From Planctomycetota bacterium (GTDB taxonomy: Bacteria; Planctomycetota; Phycisphaerae; WQYP01): a stretch of 16,152 bases of DNA. Shown piece by piece: positions 7,430-14,430 of this stretch. Under the pieces are notes generated by a model. That model worked only from the letters and a program-made list of their open reading frames with translations, was not told the DNA's origin and did not search any database. A program made the position numbers and the translations under genes. The stretch lies in NCBI GenBank assembly GCA_021780285.1, contig JAJXZA010000354.1, positions 1 to 16,152 of the forward strand. The letters are read 5' to 3'. Every line of letters begins with the position of its first letter. The first letter of the stretch is position 1.

Positions 7430-7607
7430 GACTATATTTTACGGGACCAATGCAGCAATGTTTTGGACGGCGATTTCAGCATACCGGCTTGATCCTGGCA
7501 CCTATCTATCAGCCTTAAGAAGGCCGCCCAAGGCACTTGTACCGGCGAAAGCACCCTTCGACCCATCAGTCAATAAAATGTGTTAATAAAAAATCTAAAT
7601 TTTTCTC

Positions 7608-7635
7608 TTGACTTTTTGCCATTCTGGGCTATTAT
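7608..7635 (+). promoter_or_regulatory. Promoter of PEP-CTERM copy 2
   Basis: TTGACT (7608-7613), 16 bp spacer and TATTAT (7630-7635) match sigma-70 consensus at five of six positions each, in an AT-rich context. The predicted start near 7642 gives a leader of about 136 nt. Confidence 0.6.
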
Positions 7636-7641
7636 TAAAAA

Positions 7642-7777
7642 TTGTAATGTTTGCAAGCATTTGACGCTCTTCAAATGCCGCAAGCGTTATCAGCGGCGTG
7701 AGCCGCTAGCCCGGCGTGGAGTGCAAGGCTCCCTGCTGGGCAATGTCGCATCCAGTTAAGTTATAGGAGGAATCGCC
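7642..7777 (+). promoter_or_regulatory. Structured 5' leader with three hairpins
   Basis: Hairpin A pairs GCATTTGA (7657-7664) with TCAAATGC (7671-7678), extended by GTTTGC/GCAAGC (7649-7654 with 7680-7685). Hairpin B is AGCGGC-GTGA-GCCGCT (7692-7707) with a GNRA-type tetraloop. Hairpin C pairs GCCCGGC (7709-7715) with GCTGGGC (7735-7741) around an inner GGAG/CTCC stem. The AGGAGG ribosome site (7765-7770) follows in unpaired sequence. I do not recognise a known riboswitch class. It may be an RNA control or stabilising element. Confidence 0.45.
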
Positions 7778-8788
7778 ATGCCCAAGAGTCGTATACTGGG
7801 TCGCAAAGCAGCTTTGGCCATCGTCGCCATCGCTGGGGCAACTGTCGCGACGGGTTCTGCGGCAAGAGCCAATCTGAAGATCAACGCAACCTACACCAAT
7901 AGCCCGACTGGCGCGAGTGGTTCGCTTGGCTTTACTAATACCGCCGGCAGCAACACCAGCTATTTCGAAGGCCAGATACAAGACGCCATCAACCGCGTAG
8001 AGAGCTACATCGCCAACAACGTAACTGTGAATATCACCTTTGACGCCATGGGTGGCGGCTTGGGCCAAAGCAGCACCTACACCTCCGCGATCTCCTACGT
8101 CAATTACAAGAACAACTTGCTGGTAAGCCAAACTCCCTCGAGTTATGACACCACGGCGTATACATCGCTACCCGGCACACTCGGCAGCCCATTCCCCTCA
8201 AACGCACAGATCACAACAACGCTGCCGTTGCTGCGAGCCTTTGGATATGGCTACAACCCACCGGCTGGCAGCCCCGATAGCACCATCTCGTTGAACTTAA
8301 GTCTGATGGCTACATCATCCGGAGGCCTTAACGGCTCGAATTATTCCATACAATCGGTCGCTGCTCACGAAATTGATGAGGTGCTCGGCATTGGCGGCCC
8401 CGGGTCGCAACTGGGACAAAGCTCCGGCAACATCGGTCCGCTGGACCTGTTCCGCTACAGCGCTAATGGTGTGCGCAGTTACAGCACGAGCGCAGCCTCC
8501 AGCTACTTTTCGATTAATGGCGGAGCCACCAACCTCACGGGCTTTAACCAGCAGAGCGGCGCAGATTATTCCGATTGGAAGACCGGTGCATCACCCCAAG
8601 TTCAGGATGCGTTTGGTACACCTGGCGTCAATTCCGTATTGGGCCGCAACGAGCTTATAGCACTCGACGTTATTGGCTGGAACCTGACCACGGCTGGAAG
8701 TGCCGTAGAGGTTCCCGAACCCGCCACCCTCGCCATGCTGGCCATTGGCGGCATCGGCTTGCTGACGGCCCGGCGGCGGAATAAATAA
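7778..8788 (+). CDS. PEP-CTERM exported protein, putative metalloprotease family (copy 2)
   Basis: A 336-aa exported protein paralogous to the divergent copy at 6276-7283. It has a signal peptide (residues 1-31, likely cut after ARA), the central motif AHEIDEVLGIGG (196-207), conserved DLFRYSANGVRS, GADYSDW and VQDAFGTPG blocks, and a C-terminal VPEP (312-315), hydrophobic segment and RRRNK tail. The HEIDE motif sits at residue 197 in both copies. As in copy 1, HExxH is altered to HExxE and the third metzincin ligand position is Gly, so catalysis is doubtful or uses other ligands. Family members are sorted by exosortase, usually to the cell surface or matrix. A consensus AGGAGG lies 7 bases before the ATG; a strong promoter, hairpin leader and terminator mark it as a self-contained transcription unit. 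Confidence 0.85.
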   Translation: MPKSRILGRKAALAIVAIAGATVATGSAARANLKINATYTNSPTGASGSLGFTNTAGSNTSYFEGQIQDAINRVESYIANNVTVNITFDAMGGGLGQSSTYTSAISYVNYKNNLLVSQTPSSYDTTAYTSLPGTLGSPFPSNAQITTTLPLLRAFGYGYNPPAGSPDSTISLNLSLMATSSGGLNGSNYSIQSVAAHEIDEVLGIGGPGSQLGQSSGNIGPLDLFRYSANGVRSYSTSAASSYFSINGGATNLTGFNQQSGADYSDWKTGASPQVQDAFGTPGVNSVLGRNELIALDVIGWNLTTAGSAVEVPEPATLAMLAIGGIGLLTARRRNK

Positions 8789-8823
8789 GCTTACTTTGAC
8801 CCTCTCTCCTTTCTTATCGCACC

Positions 8824-8861
8824 ACCCGCGGGGGAACACTTGTTCCCCCGCGGGTATTTTT
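8824..8861 (+). terminator. Strong Rho-independent terminator
   Basis: A perfect 15-bp inverted repeat (ACCCGCGGGGGAACA at 8824-8838 with its complement at 8841-8855) is followed by ATTTTT. It lies 35 bp after the stop of PEP-CTERM copy 2. Confidence 0.9.
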
Positions 8862-8970
8862 GCTCCAATAGTTTTTCCCAGCGCCCAGCGGCGCCAGCCG
8901 CGATGTGCCTGGCAGGGTATGTGTTGATCTGACCGGCGGTTGCCTCGGCTATGTGAATAAATACCGCAGC

Positions 8971-8994
8971 CCTGCACATACGTAAATGTGCGGG
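8971..8994 (-). terminator. Possible terminator hairpin of the HNH gene
   Basis: A 9-bp stem with one G-U wobble (CCTGCACAT/ATGTGCGGG) and loop ACGTAA lies 28 bp beyond the HNH stop. No T run follows on the minus strand, so it is at best a weak terminator. Confidence 0.25.
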
Positions 8995-9022
8995 TAAACA
9001 TGCTTTGTAAATTCGCCGCACG

Positions 9023-9658
9023 CTACTTAAGCTCAACGCTCCAATAGGCATGGTCTAAAAAGTGCTTCCACGAGGCGTACTTATCTGAGCCGAGGCGCAC
9101 GTTAATCACCGGGTTGCGTTTGGGCTTATGCGGCGGCCGCACAAGGTGCATGCCGGCCTGTGCCGGCGTACGGCCGCCCTTGCGGGCGTTGCAATACACG
9201 CACGAACACACCAGGTTGTCCCAGGTCGTTTTACCGCCCAAAGCCCGCGGCACCACATGGTCGAGCGAAAGCTCTCTGGTTGGAAAGCGCTTGCGGCAGT
9301 ACTGGCACGTGGACTGATCGCGCGCGTAAATGTTGCGCCGATTCAGCTTAACATCCTGCCGCGGCAGCCGATCGTAGCCCAGCAGCCGAATAATTCGCGG
9401 CACGGCAATTTCGCACCGAACCGTGCGCACAAAATCGTGCGTATCGCGTTCGTACTGAGCTTTAAGTTGCGACACTTCCAGCCACGAGTCTATGTTGTAA
9501 GAAAAATAGGCGTCGTTTTCGACCGATACAACTTCCGCCAGATTGCGGCAAAGCAAAGAAAACGCCCGGCGCGCGGAAACCACGCGAATCGCCATGTACA
9601 GGCGATTAAGCACCAGCACACTGCAGCCAAGGCCGCCGGCAGGCAATGCTTCCGACAT
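9023..9658 (-). CDS. HNH endonuclease, standalone
   Basis: This 211-aa protein has an HNH nuclease fold with structural zinc: CQYC (118-121), the catalytic DH (133-134) in SLDHVVPRALGG, the central Asn of WDNLV (148), and CVYCN (153-157). The N-terminal part (VLVLNRLYMAIRVVSARRAFSLL, about 14-36) is shared with a widespread family of standalone HNH proteins common in planctomycetes and actinobacteria. Their cellular role is not established. The ATG at 9658 is chosen because GGGAG precedes it by 8 bases; a longer frame to 9724 would add 22 residues unlike the family and has no better site. There is no methylase or phage gene nearby, so a restriction or mobile-element role is not supported. Confidence 0.85.
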   Translation of the reverse strand: MSEALPAGGLGCSVLVLNRLYMAIRVVSARRAFSLLCRNLAEVVSVENDAYFSYNIDSWLEVSQLKAQYERDTHDFVRTVRCEIAVPRIIRLLGYDRLPRQDVKLNRRNIYARDQSTCQYCRKRFPTRELSLDHVVPRALGGKTTWDNLVCSCVYCNARKGGRTPAQAGMHLVRPPHKPKRNPVINVRLGSDKYASWKHFLDHAYWSVELK

Positions 9659-9972
9659 GATGCTCACTCCCGAGCACGCCGTATGTGCACCGCAATCGCA
9701 GGAAGCCCAACGAAGGCTCCCCAAGGCCGATGAGCCAAACTCATGGCAGAGAAAACCCCCAAAAACCCGTTAACAGGCATGTAATGCCCAAAAACGGGCC
9801 GGAACCGCATACGGCTTTATATGTTGTAATCGTTTGCACCGCCCAAGGCAAGCGCGCTGCAGCGCGGCCGATGGGCCGCGAGAGCAGGAGAACCTGGGAC
9901 GCTGCGGCGTGGCACGCCAACCGTTTGACGGCGTATACAGCCTCTTATTTAAGCGTACAATCATCTCTCAAG
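9659..9972. other. Divergent intergenic region with several palindromes
   Basis: About 310 bp between divergent genes, with no convincing gene. It contains nested inverted repeats (CCCGTT 9766-9771 with AACGGG 9793-9798, enclosing GGCAT-GTA-ATGCC at 9776-9788), a 14-bp palindrome (9853-9866) and an overlapping stem CGCGGCC-GATG-GGCCGCG (9863-9880). A TACAAT box (9956-9961) just before the epimerase start is a possible -10 element without a clear -35. Confidence 0.45.
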
Positions 9973-10740
9973 ATGCCGACGCAGCCAAATAATACCGCCG
10001 CTTCAAATTTATGGTTTAACCGCGCCCAACTTGCGCAGGCCGATCGCCTCGCCGTTGAGCAATTTCACATCCCCATCGCCTCGCTTATGGAAAATGCCGG
10101 TGCGGCGCTCGCCCGCGCCGTCGAGAGCCTTATGCCTGTGGCCGGGCGGGTGCTTGTGGTATGCGGGCCGGGCAACAACGGCGGCGACGCTTTGGTGGCA
10201 GCGCGGCATTTGCATCGCGGCGATCGGCCTGCGCAGGTACTGCTGGCCGCTCCGCTATCACGCCTGAGTGAAGCGGCCCTGCAGCAATTCGCCATCATTC
10301 AAAGCATGGCCATGCGTGTGCTGCCGGAGGCGCAACCCGACGCGGCTGCCCCATCAACCGCCGCACTTGCGGCACTGGCCGACTGGCTCCAAACGTCTGG
10401 CCCAAACGACATCATCATAGACGGCATTTTTGGCACGGGTCTCTCACGCCCGGTTCTCGGCCCGGCCGCCGAGCTGATTGACGCCATCAACAAAGCCAAT
10501 CGCCGTATTGTCAGCGTTGATATTCCCAGCGGGCTCGACTGCGACACCGGCCAGCCGCTGGGTTCAGCCATCCGCGCGACCCTGACGGTCAGTTTTTGCG
10601 GGCTGAAGGTCGGCTTTGCGTCTGCGGGAGCTACAAAGTACACCGGCGAGGTTATCACCGCCGCCATTGGCTTTCCGCAAAGTTTGCTGCAGTCACTTGC
10701 CGTTGCTCCGCCGAAGCCTGTCGCCCACGCGACTGATTAA
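9973..10740 (+). CDS. nnrE: NAD(P)H-hydrate epimerase (YjeF N-terminal domain)
   Basis: This is a 255-aa YjeF_N-type protein that interconverts the R and S epimers of hydrated NAD(P)H so that the matching dehydratase can repair them. Diagnostic segments are SLMENAGAALA (about residues 27-37), GPGNNGGDALVAARHL (about 54-69), the DGIFGTGLSRPV block (about 152-163) and VDIPSGLDCDTGQP (about 183-196), the phosphate-binding and catalytic Asp regions. In E. coli the epimerase is fused to the dehydratase; here it is a standalone domain and no dehydratase is in the window. I chose the ATG at 9973 because the long upstream extension in the same frame is basic, low-quality sequence overlapping the HNH promoter region. 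No clear ribosome site is visible, so the start is tentative. Confidence 0.88.
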   Translation: MPTQPNNTAASNLWFNRAQLAQADRLAVEQFHIPIASLMENAGAALARAVESLMPVAGRVLVVCGPGNNGGDALVAARHLHRGDRPAQVLLAAPLSRLSEAALQQFAIIQSMAMRVLPEAQPDAAAPSTAALAALADWLQTSGPNDIIIDGIFGTGLSRPVLGPAAELIDAINKANRRIVSVDIPSGLDCDTGQPLGSAIRATLTVSFCGLKVGFASAGATKYTGEVITAAIGFPQSLLQSLAVAPPKPVAHATD

Positions 10741-10780
10741 ACCACAGGCGCTGCGCCCCGATCGGTGCATTTAATTTATA

Positions 10781-10810
10781 TTGGCCTTTGCGGCCATCGC
10801 CCTTTACAAT
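10781..10810 (+). promoter_or_regulatory. Candidate promoter of the folP operon
   Basis: TTGGCC (10781-10786), an 18-bp spacer and TACAAT (10805-10810) lie just ahead of the folP ribosome site. The start would be near 10817, giving a leader of about 22 nt. Confidence 0.45.
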
Positions 10811-10824
10811 CTCCTCCGGCAAAC

Positions 10825-10832
10825 AGGTGGAG
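10825..10832 (+). promoter_or_regulatory. Ribosome binding site deciding the folP start
   Basis: AGGTGGAG ends six bases before the ATG at 10839 and lies inside the longer open frame that begins at TTG 10788, arguing against that upstream start. Confidence 0.55.
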
Positions 10833-10838
10833 CGTGAA

Positions 10839-11774
10839 ATGACAACATACGAACGACCGGAAACACTGACCCCCTGGCTCCAACAGGGGCCGGTGCTTAT
10901 GGGTGTAGCCAACGTAACGCCCGACAGCTTCAGCGATGGCGGACGCTTCAGCAGTCAGGCTGGCGGCATAGATTATGTAGCCGCCGTGGACCATGCCCAG
11001 CGACTCATTCAACTTGGCGCAGCCATCGTGGATGTCGGCGGAGAAGCCTCCAGCTTTTTTCGGCCCGGTATTGCCTCGGTTCCCGCCGAGCAGCAAATTG
11101 AGCGTGTTGTGCCGGTCATACGTCGGCTGCGCACCGGGCGGCCGGTGGTGCGGGCTAATCCAAACCTGTCGGTGCTGATCAGTGTGGATACCCGCTCAGC
11201 CGAGGTCGCTCGCGAAGCCCTGCTGGCCGGAGCCGACATTGTCAATGATATTTCGGCAGGCACCCACGACCCGGCGATGCTCGCAACCGTCGCCGAGCTG
11301 GGAGCCGCCATCGTGCTCATGCACATGCGGCCCGAACAGCCGGGGCAGATGGCTCCAACCTACACCAACGTTGTAGATGAAGTTTGCGAATACCTTCAAG
11401 ACCGGGCCATGGCCGCCAAGCAGGCAGGCATCGCCGCCGAACGCATCATTCTTGACCCCGGCATCGGCTTTGGAAAATCACCCGCAGACAACTGGAAACT
11501 CGTCGCCGGCTTAAGCCGCCTTGTGGCATTGCGCTATCCTGTATTGCTGGGCGTTTCGCGTAAACGCTTTCTCGCCGAGGTGCTTCCGGCTGATCGCCGC
11601 TCGGCCGCACCCGAACACTGGATAGACCGCGACCTGGCCACCGCGGTCGTAACCGCCATGGCCATGGCCGCGGGCGTACAAATTCACCGGGTGCACAATG
11701 TGGAACTGGCCGTGCAATCGCTGGCTATTACGCGGCGCCTGGCCGACGAAAGGCAACTCTCATGCACTTCCTGA
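10839..11774 (+). CDS. folP: Dihydropteroate synthase
   Basis: A 311-aa TIM-barrel enzyme of folate synthesis, joining 6-hydroxymethyl-dihydropterin pyrophosphate to p-aminobenzoate. Family signatures are GVANVTPDSFSDGG near the N-terminus, DVGGEASSFFRPG (normally DxGGESTRPG, here AS-S-FF), the SVDT segment, the IVNDIS strand, the IVLMHMR segment, the DPGIGFGKSPADN loop and the C-terminal HRVHNVE, where RVH contacts substrate. I chose the ATG at 10839, six bases after AGGTGGAG; an in-frame TTG at 10788 would add 17 unlikely residues upstream of that site. The 3' end overlaps the next start by 13 bp, indicating translational coupling. The loop-2 change from STRPG to SFFRPG deserves attention, as this loop shapes the pABA/sulfonamide pocket. 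Confidence 0.93.
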   Translation: MTTYERPETLTPWLQQGPVLMGVANVTPDSFSDGGRFSSQAGGIDYVAAVDHAQRLIQLGAAIVDVGGEASSFFRPGIASVPAEQQIERVVPVIRRLRTGRPVVRANPNLSVLISVDTRSAEVAREALLAGADIVNDISAGTHDPAMLATVAELGAAIVLMHMRPEQPGQMAPTYTNVVDEVCEYLQDRAMAAKQAGIAAERIILDPGIGFGKSPADNWKLVAGLSRLVALRYPVLLGVSRKRFLAEVLPADRRSAAPEHWIDRDLATAVVTAMAMAAGVQIHRVHNVELAVQSLAITRRLADERQLSCTS

Positions 11775-12139
11775 TTCATGCAGCCGCCCCGTCGGCCGCC
11801 ACCGTCCTCGCCGGCTCGCTGGTTTCTCAAGGCCATACGCCGCACACACCTGCCGAGCTTGCACTCCAGGCCGACGCCCCGCCCGACGAGCTTTTTGCCG
11901 CCCTGGCGCAGCGCCAATGGGGCCTGCTGACCGATGAGAGGGCTTTGCCTGAATTTTTGTACACCCGGCGGCAGGCGTTTAACGATGTCATCATCCTGCT
12001 CGCCCACAACCTTGAAGCTGATGCCTTTGCCCCCGCTATTACCCGCCTTTTTGAACGCTACCCCCGATTGACCCGCGGGCGGCTCTATACGCTTACCGCC
12101 GCTCGCGTAAAGATTCGCCAACTGCCCGGCGACAATTAA
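11762..12139 (+). CDS. Small PIN-like (DUF5615-like) protein with a degenerate active site
   Basis: A 125-aa soluble protein that overlaps the folP stop by 13 bp. Its layout, a start MHFLIHAAAPSAA, then SQGHTPHT, an ADAPPDELFAALAQ helix and GLLTDERAL, parallels DUF5615/Mut7-C-type PIN-like proteins (start MKFLxDEN, RGHD, SDEEI, VLTxDKDF). The N-terminal Asp of LIDEN is replaced by His-Ala-Ala, while Asp in LLTDE is kept, so nuclease activity would be impaired. The C-terminal half (FNDVIILLAHNLEADAFAPAITRLFERYPRL, about 74-103) forms helices. No antitoxin partner is visible; coupling to folP suggests a conserved housekeeping neighbour rather than a toxin. The family link is by pattern only. 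An unrelated uncharacterised protein is the alternative. Confidence 0.7.
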   Translation: MHFLIHAAAPSAATVLAGSLVSQGHTPHTPAELALQADAPPDELFAALAQRQWGLLTDERALPEFLYTRRQAFNDVIILLAHNLEADAFAPAITRLFERYPRLTRGRLYTLTAARVKIRQLPGDN

Positions 12140-12208
12140 ACACCCCCGCCGCTGGAGGTGCCCCTGCGGCTTGCCAACGGCCCGTGGTTACGCGATATTG
12201 CCGAGAAC

Positions 12209-13309
12209 ATGATTGAATTAAACACCGACAACATTGTTGCGTACCTGCGGGCAAGGCATGCCGCCACCGAGGGTGAAGTGCTTGTTAAACAACTCTCCGG
12301 CGGAGTGGCCGGGGCGGTGTTTATGGTGCTCGACATGGGTGCGGGTGATCCGGTCGGCACCGATATGCGAACCGAAGGTCAAAAACGGGCCGGCAAGCCC
12401 GACAAACGCATGCGCGAGGGGCGCTGCTTTGTGGTTAAACAACCTCTCGAAAAATTCAACACCACCGCCGAATGGCTGGTAGACCGCGACCGCATTCATA
12501 CCGAACGCAATTGCATGGCATTGCTGCATCGGCTGTTGCCGGCTCACCGCGTGCCCGAGCCTCTATGGGTGGATGAAGACAACTTTGTGCTTGCCATGAC
12601 CGCAGCGCCTGCGGGCGCGGCTGCCTGGAAGTCGCAGCTTTTGGCGGGAAGCGTCAATCAGCGAATCGCCGACGATGCAGGTAAACTATTGGCAAGCATC
12701 CAAAACCACACCTGCGGCAGCACAGCCATTGCCAAAGAGTTTGGCGGGCTTAAAGGGTTTATCCAGCAGCGCATCGAGCCTTACTTTCACGCCACGGCCC
12801 AAAAGCACCCCGCGGTGCAACCGGCCATTACCCGCATGGCCGCGCTTGTACAAACCAACCGCCTGTGCCTGACGCATGGTGATTTTTCACCTAAAAACAT
12901 GCTCACCTGGCCACCCGCCGAGGGCGAAACCGCCCAACTCATGCTGGTGGATTTTGAGGTTGCCCATTGGGGCCATCCCGCCTTTGACGTTGCCACGCTC
13001 ATCAACCATTTGCTGCTTAAGGGGTTTTATCACGCCGGCCGATGGCGCCCCTTTATGTTCGCCGCCGACGGATTCTGGCAAACCTACCAGCAGCATGCCC
13101 ATCTGAGCCTCAAGCAGGCGGTCGCAGACTGCGGCGGCAAGTTGCTGGGCTGCCTGATGCTGGCGCGAATAGATGGCAAATCTCCGGTGGAATACATCAC
13201 CGATGAGGCCCTGAAAGACAAAGTGCGCCGCTGCGCAACGCACCTGCTCACCTTAAGCGACGACTCGCTTGATACCGCCCTCGACGAAACCGCCGGCTTC
13301 CTCGACTGA
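12209..13309 (+). CDS. Phosphotransferase of the APH / methylthioribose kinase-like family
   Basis: A 366-aa kinase-like protein. It has a glycine-rich SGGVAG (30-35), FVVKQ with ATP-binding Lys77, a helix Glu in HTERNCM (99), the catalytic loop THGDFSPKNML (222-232) and metal-binding VDFE (247-250), followed by GHPAFDVATLINHLLLKG. This order is that of aminoglycoside phosphotransferase-fold small-molecule kinases, with a resemblance to MtnK in the FE..HWGHPAFDVA region. A charged insert of about 30 residues lies between the first strands (about 43-73). The ATG at 12209 is preferred because ELNTDNIVAYLR then begins the protein as in MtnK-like kinases. A GTG at 12158 is also open but overlaps its own GGAGG. 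It likely ends the folP operon. Substrate unknown; antibiotic resistance is not implied. Confidence 0.82.
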   Translation: MIELNTDNIVAYLRARHAATEGEVLVKQLSGGVAGAVFMVLDMGAGDPVGTDMRTEGQKRAGKPDKRMREGRCFVVKQPLEKFNTTAEWLVDRDRIHTERNCMALLHRLLPAHRVPEPLWVDEDNFVLAMTAAPAGAAAWKSQLLAGSVNQRIADDAGKLLASIQNHTCGSTAIAKEFGGLKGFIQQRIEPYFHATAQKHPAVQPAITRMAALVQTNRLCLTHGDFSPKNMLTWPPAEGETAQLMLVDFEVAHWGHPAFDVATLINHLLLKGFYHAGRWRPFMFAADGFWQTYQQHAHLSLKQAVADCGGKLLGCLMLARIDGKSPVEYITDEALKDKVRRCATHLLTLSDDSLDTALDETAGFLD

Positions 13310-13599
13310 CGCGTTATCTTCTAGACCTCACAAACCCCAACGCGGCAATAACGCCCAACCGCCCAACATCACCTCGAAGCACCCCACGCAATGTGAAGCA
13401 GGCATTCTTGCCTGCACCCTGCATTGCAAACCTGTAACATCCTGTTTTAAAAAAAAGGAAATACACCTTAGGGCCTGCACCGCTGCTCCCGCAGCGCCGC
13501 AGCACTGCGACTGTTGCTTCGCCACACGTAAACAGGCACAATACACTCTGTTAAATGGCGTAATGCCTCATTCGCTATCCGCATAAACGGAGATGACTC
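13310..13599. other. Intergenic region ahead of the peroxidase gene
   Basis: No gene seen. A perfect 7-bp hairpin (GCAGGCA-TTCT-TGCCTGC, 13398-13415) lies after the kinase but lacks a T run. TTGCTT (13514-13519) and CACAAT (13537-13542), 17 bp apart, are a weak candidate promoter for the peroxidase. Confidence 0.35.
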
Positions 13600-14214
13600 A
13601 TGCCCACGCTCAAATCCTCCCATGCATTGGCTTACCTGCTCATCACCAGCCTTATCGCTTTCGCATTCATCCTAGGCCAGGCCGCGGGCGTGCGGGCAAC
13701 TCCGGCATCAGCCAACGCCGATATTCCGCCTGTGCTGCACTTCACCATGAAATCGCTTGGGGGCAAGCCCGTTCACCTCTGGCATTACGCCGGCAAGGTG
13801 ATCATCATCGTCAACACCGCCAGCAAATGCGGCTTCACACCCGAATATGCCCCGCTGGAACAACTGTACAAAACCTACCATTCCAAAGGGCTTGTCATTC
13901 TTGGTTTTCCGTCCAACGATTTTGCCCACCAGGAACCGGGCACCGACAAGCAAATAAGTCAATTCTGCACCGAGCACTACGGCGTAACATTTCCAATGTT
14001 TTCAAAGGTTGATGTGAAAGGCCCGCATCAGTGTGCGCTCTACCGGTTTCTTACCAGCCCCAAGACCGACCCCAAATTTCCGGGTCCTGTTAAATGGAAC
14101 TTTGAAAAGTTTTTGATCGCCCGCGACGGCGCCATCGTCGCCCGCTTCCGCACGCCTGTGTGGCCCACCTCGCCCCAAGTAGTCGCGGCTGTTAAGGCGC
14201 AGCTCGCCAAATAA
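13600..14214 (+). CDS. Exported thioredoxin-type glutathione peroxidase
   Basis: A 204-aa GPx-family peroxidase with an N-terminal signal or anchor (hydrophobic residues 10-28, probable cut near ATPA at 33-36). It acts outside the cytoplasm, reducing hydroperoxides. The peroxidatic Cys77 lies in NTASKCGFT, with the tetrad partners Gln111 (HQEPGT), Trp166 and Asn167 (KWNFEKFL). Cys123 in QFCTEHYGVTFP is at the resolving-cysteine position of thioredoxin-dependent members such as yeast Gpx3. The usual GFPCNQF motif reads GFPSNDF, losing the middle, dispensable cysteine. GGAG (13589-13592) precedes the ATG by seven bases. It appears to be a single-gene unit followed by a terminator. Confidence 0.92.
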   Translation: MPTLKSSHALAYLLITSLIAFAFILGQAAGVRATPASANADIPPVLHFTMKSLGGKPVHLWHYAGKVIIIVNTASKCGFTPEYAPLEQLYKTYHSKGLVILGFPSNDFAHQEPGTDKQISQFCTEHYGVTFPMFSKVDVKGPHQCALYRFLTSPKTDPKFPGPVKWNFEKFLIARDGAIVARFRTPVWPTSPQVVAAVKAQLAK

Positions 14215-14308
14215 GCGTGGCAATCCTGCGCCCCGCCAGGCAACAACGCGCCAACCGACATTTCGCGATTCACCCTCGACGGCCCAACGCGTTAAGCCAT
14301 CTGCCGCC

Positions 14309-14336
14309 CCCTTTTGCCAAAAAAAGGGCCATTTTT
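14309..14336 (+). terminator. Probable terminator after the peroxidase gene
   Basis: CCCTTTT (14309-14315) pairs with AAAAGGG (14322-14328) around a 6-nt loop, followed by CCA and TTTTT. It lies about 95 bp after the stop codon. The A/T-rich stem makes it moderate in strength. Confidence 0.45.
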
Positions 14337-14430
14337 AAGAATATAACCATATTTTTTAAAGTTCCTGCAACCAACTGGCAGCTCGCGAGTACTAACTTCT
14401 GGCAACAACACCACGACTTGGTTACAGTGT

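Larger units (their letters stand above)
7284..7777. other. Divergent regulatory region between the two PEP-CTERM genes
   Basis: About 490 bp without a convincing gene, AT-rich on both flanks. It holds an A9/T9 tract next to the copy 1 ribosome site (7299-7307), an 8-bp inverted repeat (7403-7429), a GCCTT/AAGGC mini-hairpin (7512-7524), a good rightward promoter (7608-7635) and a leader with three hairpins (7649-7741). A 44-codon leftward open frame at 7432-7566 has no ribosome site and is not called. Confidence 0.6.

Noticed and set aside
7384..7499. Short matches to rRNA-like strings (minus-strand GACGGAAAGAC, plus-strand TTGATCCTGGC)
   Set aside because: Each match is only about 11 bases, on opposite strands, with unrelated flanks; no rRNA gene or fragment is supported.
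7432..7566. 44-codon leftward open frame between the PEP-CTERM genes
   Set aside because: No ribosome site, no family resemblance, and it overlaps the regulatory region.
9023..9658. HNH gene as part of a restriction or defence system
   Set aside because: No methyltransferase, helicase, phage or transposase genes are nearby; neighbours are housekeeping genes.
9685..9972. Upstream extension of the epimerase frame
   Set aside because: It is basic, lacks family similarity, overlaps the HNH 5' region and would make the protein about 96 residues too long.
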